Shown here: piece after piece, positions 12,444-25,179 of the stretch
Numbering within the stretch: the first letter of the stretch is position 1
How the letters are laid out: each line of letters starts with the position of its first letter
Assembly: GCA_035048485.1 (NCBI GenBank)
Contig: CM068585.1
Location: forward strand, 58,134,637-58,198,636
Length of the DNA stretch: 64,000 nt
Direction: 5' to 3'
From: Pteria penguin
Lineage: Eukaryota > Mollusca > Bivalvia > Pterioida > Pteriidae
Made by a program: the position numbers and the translations under genes
The notes under the pieces: model-generated
Database searches by the model: none
What the model was told of the DNA's origin: nothing
The model's input: only the letters and a program-made list of their open reading frames with translations

Positions 12444-15400
12444 CTGAAAAAAATACTATATGAGCCATTGTGCTTTGAATAACTTAAAATTCTGATGAAA
12501 GTGATGGAAGTAAAATGAAATTCATGTTATGAATAATGTGTTTTTGCAGAGGCGGCACGTATTGTAACGAAATCGTGCTCACTCGTCGTTTTTTTCGGAA
12601 TAAGTCGTAGGGCTGTCGTGATCTGTCGTAATTGTGTGGGCACAATACGAGGATATGTCGTGACCGAAGCGTAGCGAAGTCATTATCTCAACGTCTGTCT
12701 GCTCGATCGTGCTGCGTCGTAACATGATCGTGATGAGGCGTACTCAAGTCGGGAGTAAATTTCCTCGGCTTTGTCCCGATTTACAAAGACTGCAGTACCA
12801 TAGACAAAGTTTGCGCTAAGACAGACGAAAACTGCGATACGACTGCGTTATGTTCTTGTATCTAAACGTCTAGAATAAGTCGAGACTGGACCACGACTCA
12901 TCCCGAATTCGTTAGAGAGGTCGTTCTGTCTGCCCGACCTGTCTCATCTTTATAGAGCTCATCTTAAATAATACTTAAAAGGACAACGACTCGTCCCGAC
13001 TTCTTTACAGAGGTCGTTTCGGCTGCCCGACCTGTCTCATCTTCAAACGACTCATCTTACGTAAGACGTGACTGGACCACAACTCGTCCCGACTTCTTAA
13101 ATGTCGTAGCGGCTTCTTGACCGGTTCAATGTTCTTGTGACTCATCAAGATTTAGTAAGGTCGATGTATGACCCATCACGACTCGCTACAATTACCTCTC
13201 AGAACGACCCTGATTCCTAAAAATTTGAAAGGTCGGCAGTACAAGTCGGCATAGTATGGACAGGGGCGTAAACCTGAGTGAAATTGAAGAATTTAAGAGT
13301 ATGCTACAAATAAAAATACCAAACTTTTAATCAGTCAAACTGCACACGGCAAAGCATTTTTTTTAACGTTTGAAACTTTACTATCTGTAAAGGGAATTTA
13401 GTAACATTACTCCGACATTATTCAGAAAGAGGAAGACACATAGCGTTTCTGAGTTTTATCAAGGCAACAAATGAAGCCTATTTCACTTACTTTGTTCTTC
13501 TTCTTGTTGCGGCAGCAAACAATGAAGAGGATGATGGTGAACACCAGTATCCCAGCAGCACATAACGACAAACCAATGATGAGCGGGTAGCTACCGGGGT
13601 CACTCACTGTAGTAAAAAATACTTCCACATAAATTGTCAGCACAGCTAGCAGCTTGTATCCAAAATCATCTGACCGCACATCATCACGGCAAATACAAGT
13701 CTCCATGGTTACCTTTTGTCAAACATGCCCCATATTTTATACATGTATGCCATATAGAACCTTCTAACATGTGATCATGTTGAATAACACGTGACATTTT
13801 CTACATGTCACATAATCATATGTCACTGTTTTAAACATGCGTGTCACTTTTTCGTCATTTGGTGACCAGTGAATATCCATATTGACCAGTAACACAGCTT
13901 AATACCAGCAATGGCTAATATAAGTACCGGGTAAGAAAAAGGCAGACTAATCCAAATGCTATAACATCAAGTGCACACACTAAATATGAAACCACGTGAC
14001 CTATCATTCAGTACCATTTCCTGGAGTCTCACATTTTGTCATTTCTCCTTCCCTGTGATTACATATGATATCGGTTCAAACGGAAATATATATTGAAAAA
14101 AAGTCATCTTAACAGCATTATTCTGAATGTGTGCAACGCAATGCTGCAAATGCAACATGAGGCTGTGAGCTATGAAATAGCAACTGTGACATCGCATTCA
14201 AACCAAATATGTCACGTAGGAAAGACAACACGACATAATCACATTGTAACAAGTATATGGCATCAACAATAGTAAAACCCGTCACACAATCACGGTAAAC
14301 AACACATGTGAATATATAGTATGATAACCCTAACCCTAACCCTAAACAACACATGTGAATATATAGTATGATAACCCTAACCCTAAACAACACATGTGAA
14401 TATATAGTATGATAACCCTAACCCTAAACAACACATGTGAATATATAGTATGATACTTACTACTAATGTGACTGCACAGTGTGATGTTTCATATTTTTTA
14501 TACTTTATTTTTAATATCCAACCATTTTAGTTAACAGTACTTTAATGTCAGGAAACAGTGATTACTGACCATCACACCTGTTAGTACTTTTATGTTGCTA
14601 TTTTTACATATCCTTCCTAGAGTTTTAGGAATTCTCATATTTCAAGGCGTTCTGATTGTATAGAGAACTCTTAACACTGGATCATAAATTTTCTAATACC
14701 TATTACTTTGAAGAGACCTGTCAGTACTCTATGGTCTCGAAGCTTTCTTATACTCAATGCTAGAAAACTGTGGTAATATATTACAATAAAACTCTAAGTA
14801 TTTTGACGTCAAAATGTTATTACCAAACCTCAGAGATGTCAGCATTTTGCTGTCAGGAAGTTACCACCGATTACATATTAGTGCCCTAACGTCCGGTCGT
14901 TATTAATGCCCTGATGTCCGGTCATTATTACTGACTCGTAGAATCGTAAGTATTATAATATCATCATTGAGCTGTCAGCATTTGATGTCATGTCAGGATG
15001 TTATCATTGATCATAACAACTGACATAGCTCTGATGCCAGGACGTTATTGATTGGAAGTGTGTCAGTACTCGCATCGTACTCTGATGTCAGGATTTTGTT
15101 AAAAATCCTTATACTTGTCAGCACTTTGATGTCAGGATATTAATTAAGATCCTAAGAGCTGTCAGTACTTGATGTCAAGATGCATTTATTGATTGTAAAG
15201 GCTGTCAGTGCTGATGTTAGGTTGTTACTGACCCTAAGAGATATCAGTACTCTGATTTCAGGATTATTATTAGATCTGAGTGTGTCAATATGCAAAGGTG
15301 ATGTTTTTGTTTAGAAATGCAAGTACTCATTAATTAACCTTGGAGCTGTCAGAAGCCGGCATGGCCAAGTGGTATCGCGCTCGTCTCCTCATTGGGAGGC

Positions 15401-18115
15401 CGGGTTTCGAGTCTCGCTCTGGTCATGCCGGTGTTCCTGTCTTTCGGATGAGACAGTGAAAACCGAGGCCCCGTGTCGTGGTATGCATGGCATGTTAAAG
15501 ATCCCATCATTGCTTCGGGTGGGTCCGTTGCAAAGGTCAAAATTAGTATGCCCCGCATCAGGCAGATGCCGTCACCATATACATGAAATATTCGTGGAGT
15601 GACGTTAAACAAAAATCAATCAATCAATAGAGCTGTCAGAGTTTTGATATCAGGATATTTTTATTCTAAGAGTTGTCAGTATTTGATGTCATAATACAGT
15701 TATTGGTTTTGATGGCTCTCAGTACATGATGTGATGATGTTAGTAATGATCCTTAAAGCTGTCAGTACTTTGATGTCAGGATAATATTTTGATCCTAAAA
15801 GCTGTCAATACATGATGTGAGGATATTATTTCTGATCCTTAGAGCTGTCAGTACTTTGATGTCAGGTTATATTTGATCCTAAGAACTGTCAGTACATGAT
15901 GTGATGATGTTAGTAATGATCCTTAAAGCTGTCAGTACTTTGATGTCAGGATAATATTTTGATCCTAAAAGCTGTCAATACATGATGTGAGAATGTTATT
16001 TCTGATCCTTAGAGCTGTCAGTACTTTGATGTCAGGTTATATTTGATCCTGAGAACTGTCAGTACATGATGTGAGGATGTTAGTAATGATCCTTAGAGCT
16101 GTCAGTACTTTGATGTCAGGATGTTGCTTTTGATCCTAAGAGCCGTCAGTATGTTATTATCGATCCTTAGTGTGACAGTCATTTGATGTGAATACCTAAG
16201 TTTTAATAATGTGCTGTTAGAAGTTCAAGTTGGTATTGTTGCCAAAAAGATTTGTCGGCACTTTGATACCAGGAAGTATTTTACTTACTATCAGAATGTT
16301 ATAATTGATAAAAAGTCCTGCCAATAGTTTGACAATGGGATGTTATCATTTGAGAGCTGTTAGTAGTTTGATGCTTGGTTGGCATTATTTACACTCAGAG
16401 TTTGCAGTACTCCGACATTATAATGTAAATTATCGAGAGCTCTTGGTATCTTGATGCATTGCCATGTGGGTATTACTGAACTAGGAGTTTTATAACATTA
16501 CCAAGATTACAAGAACTGTTAATGCTTTGATATTGAGTTGGTATTATTGACAATAAGAGCCGTGAGGATGTTATTTATATTAACCATGAGCTGTAAACAC
16601 CATTTTTTCTGCAATGTTTTGGATCCCAAAAGTTTTCAGTACTTTAATATTAAAATGCCATCACTGACCAAAGAAACTTCCAGTACTACAATGTCAGGAT
16701 GTATTTATTGACCCAAAGAATTGTCAGTACTTTAATGTCGGAATGTCATTTTTATCAGAATATTGCCAGTACATTAATTTCGTCGGAGACATCGGTCTTT
16801 GTCTCTGATTTCTTAATTTTATTTTTACCTCAAGAGTTTTCAGTACTTTTATGTCAGAATGCCACTGACCCCAAGAGGTCTCATCCCTTGAATTTAATGA
16901 TCTAGGATTATAGGAATGTTGTCAATGACTCTCAGGGCTTTCAGTACTTTGAAAACATAAAAGTGCTTCTTCAATACGTCAAGGTTCGAGTTGTAGTGTA
17001 GCGCAGCGTAATTTTATACCTTGACGTTGTGAAGATGCACCGAGAACTGTCAATATTTGTGTGCACCGAGAACTGTCAATATTTGTGTGCCAAGACTTTT
17101 ATTTGATTCTAAGGTCTAATATTTGGCTCTAAGGTCAAACATTTGACTGTAAGGTCTAACATTTGCACCCTTACTTTTTGTAGCTCTTCTTACCTGGCAG
17201 TACGGTTGATGACACATTCTTTCCACTGGGAAGCGCTTCTGTTGTAGACCTTGACACAGGTGGCGCCAGTGACACGATGGGCGTCTGGTGTATTACTGGT
17301 GTGGCGTCCACTATGCTTGATGCCGGGGTAGGAGATGGGGCTGTCATATATATAGGGCTAGCGTTAGACTCTTGATCAGTGGCTACATCTGTGGACATAT
17401 AAGGTGATATTTTAGCAAGCGAGACCGAATGCAATGGTGGAGACAGAGGGGTGATATCAATGGAGGCAGACTGTACAACGGGTACTTCGCTTGTTGACCC
17501 GAGAAATTCAGAATGGGAGTTCATTGATTGTGGACGATTCGACCACGTATGACGAGTAAATGTCACTTAAATCCACTGTTGATATACCACTTTTCATAGT
17601 CATGGCACTTGATTGCGATATTTTCAATGAATGATAGTCACTCGTGTCCAGGGCTGACCTTTGACCCGTATCAAGGTCACTAGCATTCAAAGAATCGGAA
17701 TAAACCTTATCATCACTATGCGTCACCATAGGAACGCTAATCCATGTACTAAACATGTCGAACGGTGTTACATTCGTAACTTGTATTGACCTTGATTTAA
17801 GGTCAGGTAACACTGTTGTACCCATGAGGTAATGGGGTGTAACATCAGAAATGTTTTGGTCACGTGACATCTCCTGGTTTAAGTAATTCACGACAAAATA
17901 ACACGTAAATATTTAAATCCCAATAATACGATATTCAAATCACAGTAACAAATTCCAAAGCGAAAGAAAACGGCATTCAGATTAAACAAAACGGTATTCA
18001 AAACACAAACATTGTATCTAAACTGAATAAATAATTCGAATTCACTTCAAACAGGAAATTTCCAACTTGTAACATAACACAACAGAACTGCACTAAAACA
18101 TCTTGTCAACTCCAT
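12412..18115 (-). CDS. Probable single-pass membrane protein with Ser/Thr-rich ectodomain (frameshifted)
   Basis: Exons on the minus strand: a possible signal-peptide start at 18115, a large exon 17873-17194, a membrane exon 13606-13491 and a short exon 12443-12412. The large exon encodes about 225 residues rich in Ser, Thr, Val and Pro with several N-x-S/T sites, as in mucin-like ectodomains. It is 680 nt where 3n+1 is needed, and the frame changes near 17510-17566, so one base is probably extra. Its donor (CCAG|gtaaga) joins in phase to the membrane exon. That exon encodes VSDPGSYPLIIGLSLCAAGI then LVFTIILFIVCC and the stop-transfer sequence RNKKKNK. In phase the cytoplasmic tail would be LGLSRDIRQH and a stop at the next junction. 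I do not recognise the family. Satellites fill its introns. Confidence 0.6.
12545..13265. repeat. Degenerate GTCG-rich repeats, unit about 110 bp
   Basis: Around 12880-13130 about three units share ACTCGTCCCGACTTCTT, AGAGGTCGTT and GCCCGACCTGTCTCATCTT. The flanks are weaker. It has similar CGAC/GTCG composition to 9000-9860 on the other side of the 49-bp array and may be related in inverted orientation, but I could not align them convincingly. Confidence 0.55.
13491..13606 (-). CDS. Transmembrane exon
   Basis: 116 nt with acceptor ctacag (actacagtg context) and donor gtaagt. Encodes SDPGSYPLIIGLSLCAAGI then LVFTIILFIVCC and a basic stop-transfer motif. Type I topology is inferred from the basic residues on the C-terminal side. 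Confidence 0.75.
14297..14455. repeat. 41-bp tandem repeat containing telomere-type CCCTAA units
   Basis: Four copies of AAACAACACATGTGAATA... followed by AACCCTAACCCT. Spacings are 47, 41 and 41 bp, so the first unit differs by exactly one CCCTAA hexamer. Confidence 0.9.
14530..17100. repeat. Degenerate minisatellite 'CTGTCAGTACTTTGATGTCAGGAT'-type, 40-50 bp units
   Basis: Dozens of diverged units built on GCTGTCAGTACTTTGATGT then CAGGAT and GATCCTAAGAG. Between about 15748 and 16100 a four-unit block of about 171 bp is repeated nearly identically. A SINE at 15353-15629 interrupts the array. Sits in the intron between the ectodomain and membrane exons. Confidence 0.85.
15353..15629 (+). mobile_element. 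tRNA-derived SINE (type A), full length
   Basis: tRNA-like head with A-box-like TGGCCAAGTGG and B-box-like GGGTTTCGAGTCTC, a central body, and an (ATCA)n tail. Flanked by 10-bp direct repeats GAGCTGTCAG at 15343-15352 and 15630-15639, consistent with target-site duplication (the target lies in a repeat sharing this motif). It resembles widespread molluscan tRNA-SINEs; the family name was not checked. Confidence 0.88.
17194..17873 (-). CDS. Ser/Thr-rich extracellular exon, one-base frameshift
   Basis: Acceptor aaaccag before GAGATGTCACG and donor gtaagaag. The upstream frame (QNISDVTPHYLMGTTV... to NELPF) stops near 17510. The downstream frame (from TWSNRPQS, then SEFLGSTSEVPVVQ to NVSSTVLP) carries on to the donor. 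Both frames share the same Ser/Thr/Pro bias, so they belong to one exon interrupted by an indel, either sequencing error or real. Confidence 0.65.
18053..18115 (-). CDS. Candidate signal-peptide exon of the membrane protein
   Basis: ATG at 18115 opens MELTRCFSAVLLCYVTSWKF, a short basic start plus hydrophobic stretch like a signal peptide, then a stop at TGA. Two weak in-phase donors are possible (after CY, or after the Pro before GTTTGA). An acceptor-like ctgtttcag just upstream suggests a further 5' exon. Confidence 0.35.
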
Positions 18116-18239
18116 GATGACACCTGTTCTTTTGGAAGTATACATGGAATCTCAGACATCAGCTACTAAATCCAGAAGTTGATCGACCCTGAAACAGAAA
18201 GTATAAATGTCAGTGTGAACAGACATCACTGTGTAGATT

Positions 18240-19390
18240 GTCTAGACGCTCGTGCACGACCGCGATATATATCGTGCATTGCTAACGCGCTACTACTGTA
18301 CCTCGCATGAAAACCAGTAGGAATGGTCCCCAACAGAACTGAGGGCTTGTTTATTCACAAATAATCGTCTGCATGTGCAAGATAAATCAGTTTGTCATAA
18401 AAAATCAGAAAAAAAACTAATGAATTTATCGTTTCGTTTTTTTTTTTTTAATTCACACAGGATTTTAAAATCTTTATTCTAAAGTTGGGTCTACTTTATT
18501 TAAATGCTTGCCTTACTGAAGTGTCTATCTCATTGCTTGTTACCAGTTTTGTTAGCAATGCTTACACCCTAGTTTCTTACAAATATAATAACCTACAGTA
18601 ATGGGAATGATATCAGTATATAAAAGTTGGCTTCCGTCGCCAAAACGCGTGACCCCTATCCCTCCAATAAAAAATTGTTACGCCGACAGAATTTGTCAGA
18701 AGATGTAATATAAATATAATCTAGAGCATGGCAAGACATCATCAAGTAATCGAAATAGGAAAGTACCATACACTGTTTTAAAAATGTTGTAAAATTACTG
18801 TTTATGAATAACGTGATTGAATAGTCAAGAAAACGTTAGTTGTGTTAAGTTTGGGATAATTGTGAATAAACCAAATACATATGTATTGGTACAGTATATA
18901 AAATGGGTTAATACGATGTCCGCACTGCATAGACAGTATACTTTATATGAAATGTGCCTCGTTATGTCCTTGACATTGAATGGTTGACCTTGGGCCAAGC
19001 TTAGGTCATAATGAAGTCAGAATAAGTATGGATTGGAATGTGTCTATCAGTTGCCGACAAAGATCCGGAATGAAATTAAAATGTGACTAATGATGACCTT
19101 GACCTTCAAAGGATGTGATACCTTAAAATTCAACAACTAGATTTTTCTCTAAAACAACTATGTCTTGAACAACTACACTTTGTAATGAAGACTTCTTGTC
19201 GGGTTTCATTCCAGTGGCATTTAAAGAATTGGGTAAAATGCGCTCGAAACTATATCTATGTATCACCGACTAAAGTCAAGACCATGGAATACTATCAAAA
19301 TCCAAACAAGTTTTATCGTAAAAAGACACTCCCCACCTTTTTTTTTCAAAAAACAATAAATGAATAGATGAATAAATAAATAAATAAACA
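18240..19390. other. No gene recognised (5' side of membrane-protein gene)
   Basis: AT-rich sequence upstream of the candidate start at 18115. It may hold the promoter or a 5' non-coding exon, but no motif supports this directly. Confidence 0.5.
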
Positions 19391-19394
19391 AACA

Positions 19395-19640
19395 AACAAA
19401 CAAAATCTCCTCCCAATACAGGTCATCGACCTTGTGCCATCTGAATTTGTTTCTTTAGTTGATTACGCATGTGCAATTTGAAGTCTCTATCCCTTATGTT
19501 TCAAAAGTTATGACCAAGGTTAAAGTTGTCACACAGACAAACAAACAAACAGTCAAACAGACAGACAGACGAACAAACAGAGAGACAAACAGACAGGGCA
19601 AAAACAATATGCACCCGATCTAGCGATCCGAATGATTGAC
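19395..19640 (+). mobile_element. Divergent copy of the (CAGA)n dispersed element
   Basis: Contains GAAGTCTCTATCCCTTATG, CAAAAGTTATGACCAAGG, a long (CAGA/CAAA)n tract and AAAACAATATGCACCCGATC. Terminal inverted repeats are not clear. Confidence 0.6.
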
Positions 19641-19724
19641 AAAAAATAAAAATGTATCGCACAAGTGCATTTCGTTACGATAATTTGTCAAAATTTAATC
19701 GAATTCTTTTTTATTTTTGTGGGA

Positions 19725-19800
19725 GAAGCTACGCTCCGAACTTCGAACTCCGGATCATTTGCGCCGCAATTCGAACTCTTATCCACTACACCAGGTTTGT
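19725..19800 (-). mobile_element. tRNA-like SINE head fragment
   Basis: Reverse complement has TGGTGTAGTGGATAAGAG and AGTTCGAAGTTCGGAGC, resembling A and B boxes, without a recognisable body or tail. Could equally be a decayed tRNA pseudogene. Confidence 0.4.
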
Positions 19801-22470
19801 CCCATTCTCTTTGATGGGAAGGATATCGAAACAAGCGTATATGATCTAGTTTATGTAAATGTACTCGGGCAGTATTGTGGAGAAATACTTACGATATTAT
19901 ATATTAAAAAATACCGGATACATTTACATAATAATGCGGAAGGAAACATTACTTATTCTCTACTTTCGATGTAATGTGTAATGACAAAGGGAACCGTTTC
20001 GGTAATTCTTGTGTCGTACTAGCACTCCGTGTATCCAACGATCAGCACAGAAGCTGAAGTTTTTGCCCCCAAAATAGTTTTAATTCCAATAATACTCCAA
20101 GAAAGAACCGCTACTCACCCACGTGACAGTAAATGAGTACATTTCTCACAAAACATAAGTGCACTATACTATATACACAATCGTATATACATAATCGATC
20201 ATTAAGATATATGTAAATAAAGGACAGTGGGAGCCACCTTGCTGTATCTCAAGTTGCTAAGCATTACGTATATATATAGAATGTGACTCACTCGCGAGAA
20301 CTGTCTACAATAAGACGGTACTTAAAGACTTCCGTAGACACCGACCACTATCGGGATGACAAACACTCTATACTTAGTGAGTATTGTTTGGCTTAAACTA
20401 TGGTAACAACATCAATTTTATCACATATTTGTTTCAATACCATATTTACACATTTATAATGCAGACCTCTTAATCTTTGATTGGGGCAGTTTGTCGACCC
20501 CATTCACAAGCAAAAACAGGATGTCAAACTTCCCGTTCTGAACAACTATTTTCCTAACGTAATAAAAATAATAAAATCAAAATTGTAGTGTTGAAAACAT
20601 TGTAACAATATCATTATTCCACTTCAAACTTTGTAAGGTGATTCAAACGATCAAAATATCTTCCTTGACTCTTGATTCTTTCATTAAGAACTTTAAATTC
20701 AAAGAACCGATGTTTTCTCCATTTTAAACAAAATACTGGACTACACCGACACACATTCTTTAAATGAGAAACTTGTAATTTGAGAGACCTGCAAGGTCGT
20801 GGAATCAACATAATGAACGAGGAAAGACAAAGAAAAGAAAGGAGCTGGTATCAATAACAATTTGCACATAAAACGAATTATCTTTGTAGATTATCAAATT
20901 ACATACTTGACAGTTGAAAACATCCTAATTTGCTCTTTATTTTTGTACTATTCAATTGTGTTCACACTCTCAGAATGCCTATTAATTTTTCATAATTGTA
21001 AATGTCATTCTTCTATACGACACGATTTATATATATACCTTGCACATACCTTTAATACACACAAATACTTATAGACACACACTGCGGGACACGGTTTACA
21101 CACAATACATGTATTCTTCAGCGGAAGGCATATTACTGATACAAAACTACACGAAATGGCTTTACACACTATGGGATACACGCTACAAGGTAGAATTTGC
21201 ACACTTCAAGATACATATTCCTCACTATAGATAACACCAGATGTTACGTCATAGACAAACGCTACACGATATGGCTTTACACAGATTAACGAAACACGAT
21301 TTTACACACTATAGGATACACACTACGTGGTAGGCTAAACACAGTTTACATATTCCCCACTATAATGTCAGATGTTGCATCATACACGATACATGGAATG
21401 ACGTTCCTTTAGAATACACGCTACACATACAACACGACACGTCTTTACATACTATACGTATGCCTCATTATAACACGACAACGTCAAGTTACACGTCACA
21501 CAATACAACACACTGTATTTTCCTCGTCACCGCACGGTAAATTAAAACTTTACGTCATGGATATAGACTCCATGTTATATCCACTATACGCTATATAATA
21601 TGCTGTGGATTGTTTGTAAGACGGGGACTGGTCAACGCTGTTATCACGCTGACTTCCCTTTCTAACGAAAGTCAATAGGAAGAAAGATATTGTCTGCCCG
21701 TCACGTGACTCTGGTGAGCGTACGGCGTTCAAGATTTCTTACCGCTGGTTATACGCCTTCTTTTGTTTTGTTTATGAATCATATACCAGTGTACTTCTTG
21801 TACGTAAACAAATATCTTATAAATCGGAAAGTATAGAGAAATATTTTGATAAATGATATAAAACGGTTTCAACACAAACGGAGTAATGTATCCACTGTAT
21901 TTCTGTGAATGAAATAGTGTAGATGCAAACAGCCGGGTGTTATTTTGTGCAGTTGAAAACGCTTTGAACAACGATGTTGATAGAACAGTGCATTTCCACG
22001 ACAATGAATTAATACCGAATGGTATATAGTTTCCCATAATTCTTTGTGGTATTAGTCTAGGGAAGATATCGTCTCAAATTTGAGCGCGAGAATTACACGT
22101 TCGTGTGTTTATAAGTCCAGTTATCACTTTAATAATTATTAATAAAGTACTTGAAAGTCTGCATGACTTTATATTAAATGTAGTTTTCTACTTACAAATG
22201 ATGTGTAGTTAATATAATGGATGCGTGGGGACTTCAAAAGAAGCGCAAGTCCAAATCTGAGCAATATACCATAAACGTAGACAATAGAGGTGGGCGGTGT
22301 TTAATGTTTTGCTGATCGCATTATGGCATTTACAATGTTAAATGTTGCTTACGCTCCCACCACCGACAACCCATTTCAGTTTTGTTCCTTCACTGCTTTT
22401 GATTAGTTTACTCTAAAACATGTGATTACTAAAAATACTATTCCCTCATTGAGGCGGAAAGAATTCAAGA
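19800..22470. other. No gene recognised
   Basis: Only short reading frames without splice or family support. Contains the weak repeat at 21040-21520. Confidence 0.5.
21040..21520. repeat. Degenerate ACAC-rich repeats, about 100 bp
   Basis: GGCTTTACACACTATGGGAT, ATATGGCTTTACACAGATTA and TTTTACACACTATAGGATAC show diverged units. Weak. Confidence 0.5.
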
Positions 22471-22473
22471 TGA

Positions 22474-22720
22474 AGGATTGACCCCACTTCTCAAATTTCC
22501 CCTCTTACCATCCATTTTCACTCTCCCATTTACATCCCCTTTTCCTTCCTAGTCTTTTCACATGTTAGTCTCCCTCTCTTAATTCCCCCATCCAATATAC
22601 TCTCCAGTCTCGCTTTCTTTCATACTCCCTTCTCCTCCCCCTTTCTAAGGTCACACCTCCTCCCTCACTCATACATCTCGTACGACAATTACTCCTCATT
22701 CACACACATTCCACAGAATT
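22474..22720 (+). other. Polypyrimidine-rich tract, about 240 bp
   Basis: Strongly C/T-biased stretch (CCCCTTTTCCTTCCTAGTC, CTCCTCCCCCTTTCTAAGG) with few purines. No unit repeat. Might form unusual DNA structure, but no function is visible. Confidence 0.75.
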
Positions 22721-23800
22721 AGTTTTACAGCTACAAATTACTTTCTAATAACGGAAGCTAAAATAATTAGAACATTGCTTACTTCCCCGATGACTCTGTA
22801 TCACAACAGCAGCAAAATCCTGAGAAACAGTTTATCTAAATAATATCCGCATGGTACGAAAATAATTGGAGGACCTCTCTCCAATCTAAGTATTTTGATA
22901 ATAGCTATCTGATACAGAGAGACAAGACTTTAGTGCGGAAACAATGTCAAAAATTGTCGATAAAAGTCTAGGCATAATAAATACTTGAGTCTATGCCAAA
23001 TTTGGTATTTTAGCTGATTAAAATGTTTATTAAATTGATGTCCTAAATTACAATACAAAACCCGTATTTTAGCGATGACTGCAATCAAATTTAGTAAGTA
23101 TTATATTGGACTTAAAAGAAGTTGAGGGTTTTTCCCATAAGTTTGAAATAAAATAATTTGACGATCTTCTTTCCTATCTCATTACAGTAATCTTCTTCAC
23201 CATATAAACAATGTCTATCAATCATTATAAATATTATTTTCAGGGGGGGGGGGGGGGGGGGGTACGTACAAAAGGGGAGGGACAACGGAGAAAAGAGTCC
23301 CCCATTAAAAAGTGGAGGGCACAAATGGGTTTGTTCAAACCCTCTTACCCTGGCCCTTTTGAAACAAGATACTTTCATAAAAGTAGGAATTTTATCATAA
23401 TATCATGAAAACTGAAAAAAAAATTGATATTTTTTATTATCAATTAAATGAAATTTATAATAAAATTGTCATAAAATTACTGCTCACTTTCATTTGAGAA
23501 TCGTCGCATTTCTGTTCTTTGTATTTCACAGTAGCAAGGGTTTTTTTCTTTTTATGTAACTGTCGACAGTCGTAAGTGGTATTCCTCTGCTTGACGAGCA
23601 GCTTGTACGGACTCTGTTACGCCATTATAGTTTCTTCATCAAATGCTTAAACACCTGCATGCAATCATCCTTGATTAAAGCGATCATGATACATGTACAG
23701 ATCAGGAGATATAGAATTAGTTGATACTCTGTCTCTTATCTATATATCACTTTATCGTTTTGAAAACAAAATCAAATACTGAGGGATACACGGCGATAAA
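22720..23800. other. No gene recognised; includes poly-G run at about 23245-23262
   Basis: AT-rich, no supported feature other than the G run followed by GTACGTACAAAAGGGGAGGG. Confidence 0.5.
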
Positions 23801-23804
23801 TTTC

Positions 23805-24015
23805 CAGTTTTACGTCACACTAAAATCATGATGACAGCATGTGTGTGATGCATCCATGGAAAAGGAAGTTTTAAGTGGCCCCGTCCACGTAACACAGGAT
23901 CTCTGTTTTTACTGTCTCATTCGAACCACAACGAACACTGACAAGCCACCTGTGGGTTTCGAACCCAGGACCCTTCTGTTACATGCCTTACCGATTGAGC
24001 TACGCCGACTGACAT
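23805..24015 (-). mobile_element. Divergent SINE type A relative
   Basis: Reads TTTTACGTCACACTAAAATC, TGTTTTTACTGTCTCATTCG and reversed B-box GGGTTTCGAACCCAGGACC, ending CTACGCCGACTGAC. Body differs clearly from the main subfamily. The 31-bp array begins directly after it. Confidence 0.65.
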
Positions 24016-24029
24016 TGTCAAAAGAACGT

Positions 24030-24335
24030 AGTATTTACATTTTAGTCTCTACAATAACGTGATACTCACATCTCAGTCTCTACAATAACGTGATACTCAC
24101 ATCTCAGTCTCTACAATAACGTGATACTCACATCTCAGTCTCTACAATAACGTGATATTCACAACTCAGTCTACAATAACGTGATACTCACATCTCAGTC
24201 TCTACAATAACGTGATATTCACATCTCAGTCTCTACAATAACGTGATATTCACATCTCAGTCTCTACATTAACGTGATATTCTTATCTCAGTCTCTAGAA
24301 TAATGTGATATAAACACCTCAGTCTCTACAGGATG
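24030..24335. repeat. 31-bp minisatellite, about 9 units
   Basis: Units ATCTCAGTCTCTACAATAAC plus GTGATACTCAC, with TAC/TAT variation and decay at the right end. Confidence 0.9.
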
Positions 24336-25179
24336 TGTTCCATCAGAGTCCCAATTTTAAAGCCAAAGGAGTTCGTTAGTATAAATAGTAGTATGTGTAA
24401 AAGTCACAAGCATTTATCAGAGTCACTGTTCCGACATTATGCACAATGACAATGTCTGGTATTACTTCAGTCTGTACTCCATGCGTCTCCTGAAGAAACT
24501 TAATAAAGCAGCCTTAGTACCATACAAGTTTGTCCCTTCGCCATCACCCTTCAAAATAGTGAAGTCTAGTACAAAAAAGCATCGTCTAGTACAAAATAGC
24601 ATATACTAGAAAAGAATGTTGATAGAGTAAGAAGCATCCGTCATACATACCTTCCCACAATATCTAACACAATGTGTCCATTGATAGACCTCCTTAATTC
24701 CTCGTTATTATAACTCTATAATGACATTAGTATCTCTTGTCAGTAAGGAGCGGATCCTGGTTGTCGACGGGAGCGAATCCAGGTTCCCATTCCGTTTCGT
24801 TATCGCAGCATTTTATACAAAGAACACACAAAGAATACGGCGTAGAGTGCAACAGAAAAGTTGACGTGAAGATTTCGCTGGCTCCATGCTGTTTACGTCA
24901 TTTAATGCTGAAGCTATTTGAGTAAATGAGCTCACATTTCATAGAGGAATTTAAACCATCAAACAGAAAATTGAACACATCTGGAGAGAGTGAAATAATA
25001 AGCTGCGACGTGTAGGCGATTGCTTACTGAGCACGTACGAGTCTGTGGGGCCGTCTGCTCTTGGTTAATACTGTACGAAATGTAGTAGGCACTCTCATTA
25101 AAAATCAGACAAAAAGTACAAAAGTAGTGATTGTGCGTGAGTATTAGGAGTAAACAGTGAAAACATAAGAACTGTACAT

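Noticed and set aside
14326..14346. Chromosome end
   Set aside because: Only a few CCCTAA units embedded in a tandem repeat, with long sequence on both sides.
15353..15430. tRNA gene
   Set aside because: A- and B-box-like segments belong to the SINE head; it does not form a proper cloverleaf and is followed by SINE body and tail. The same applies to the other SINE heads.
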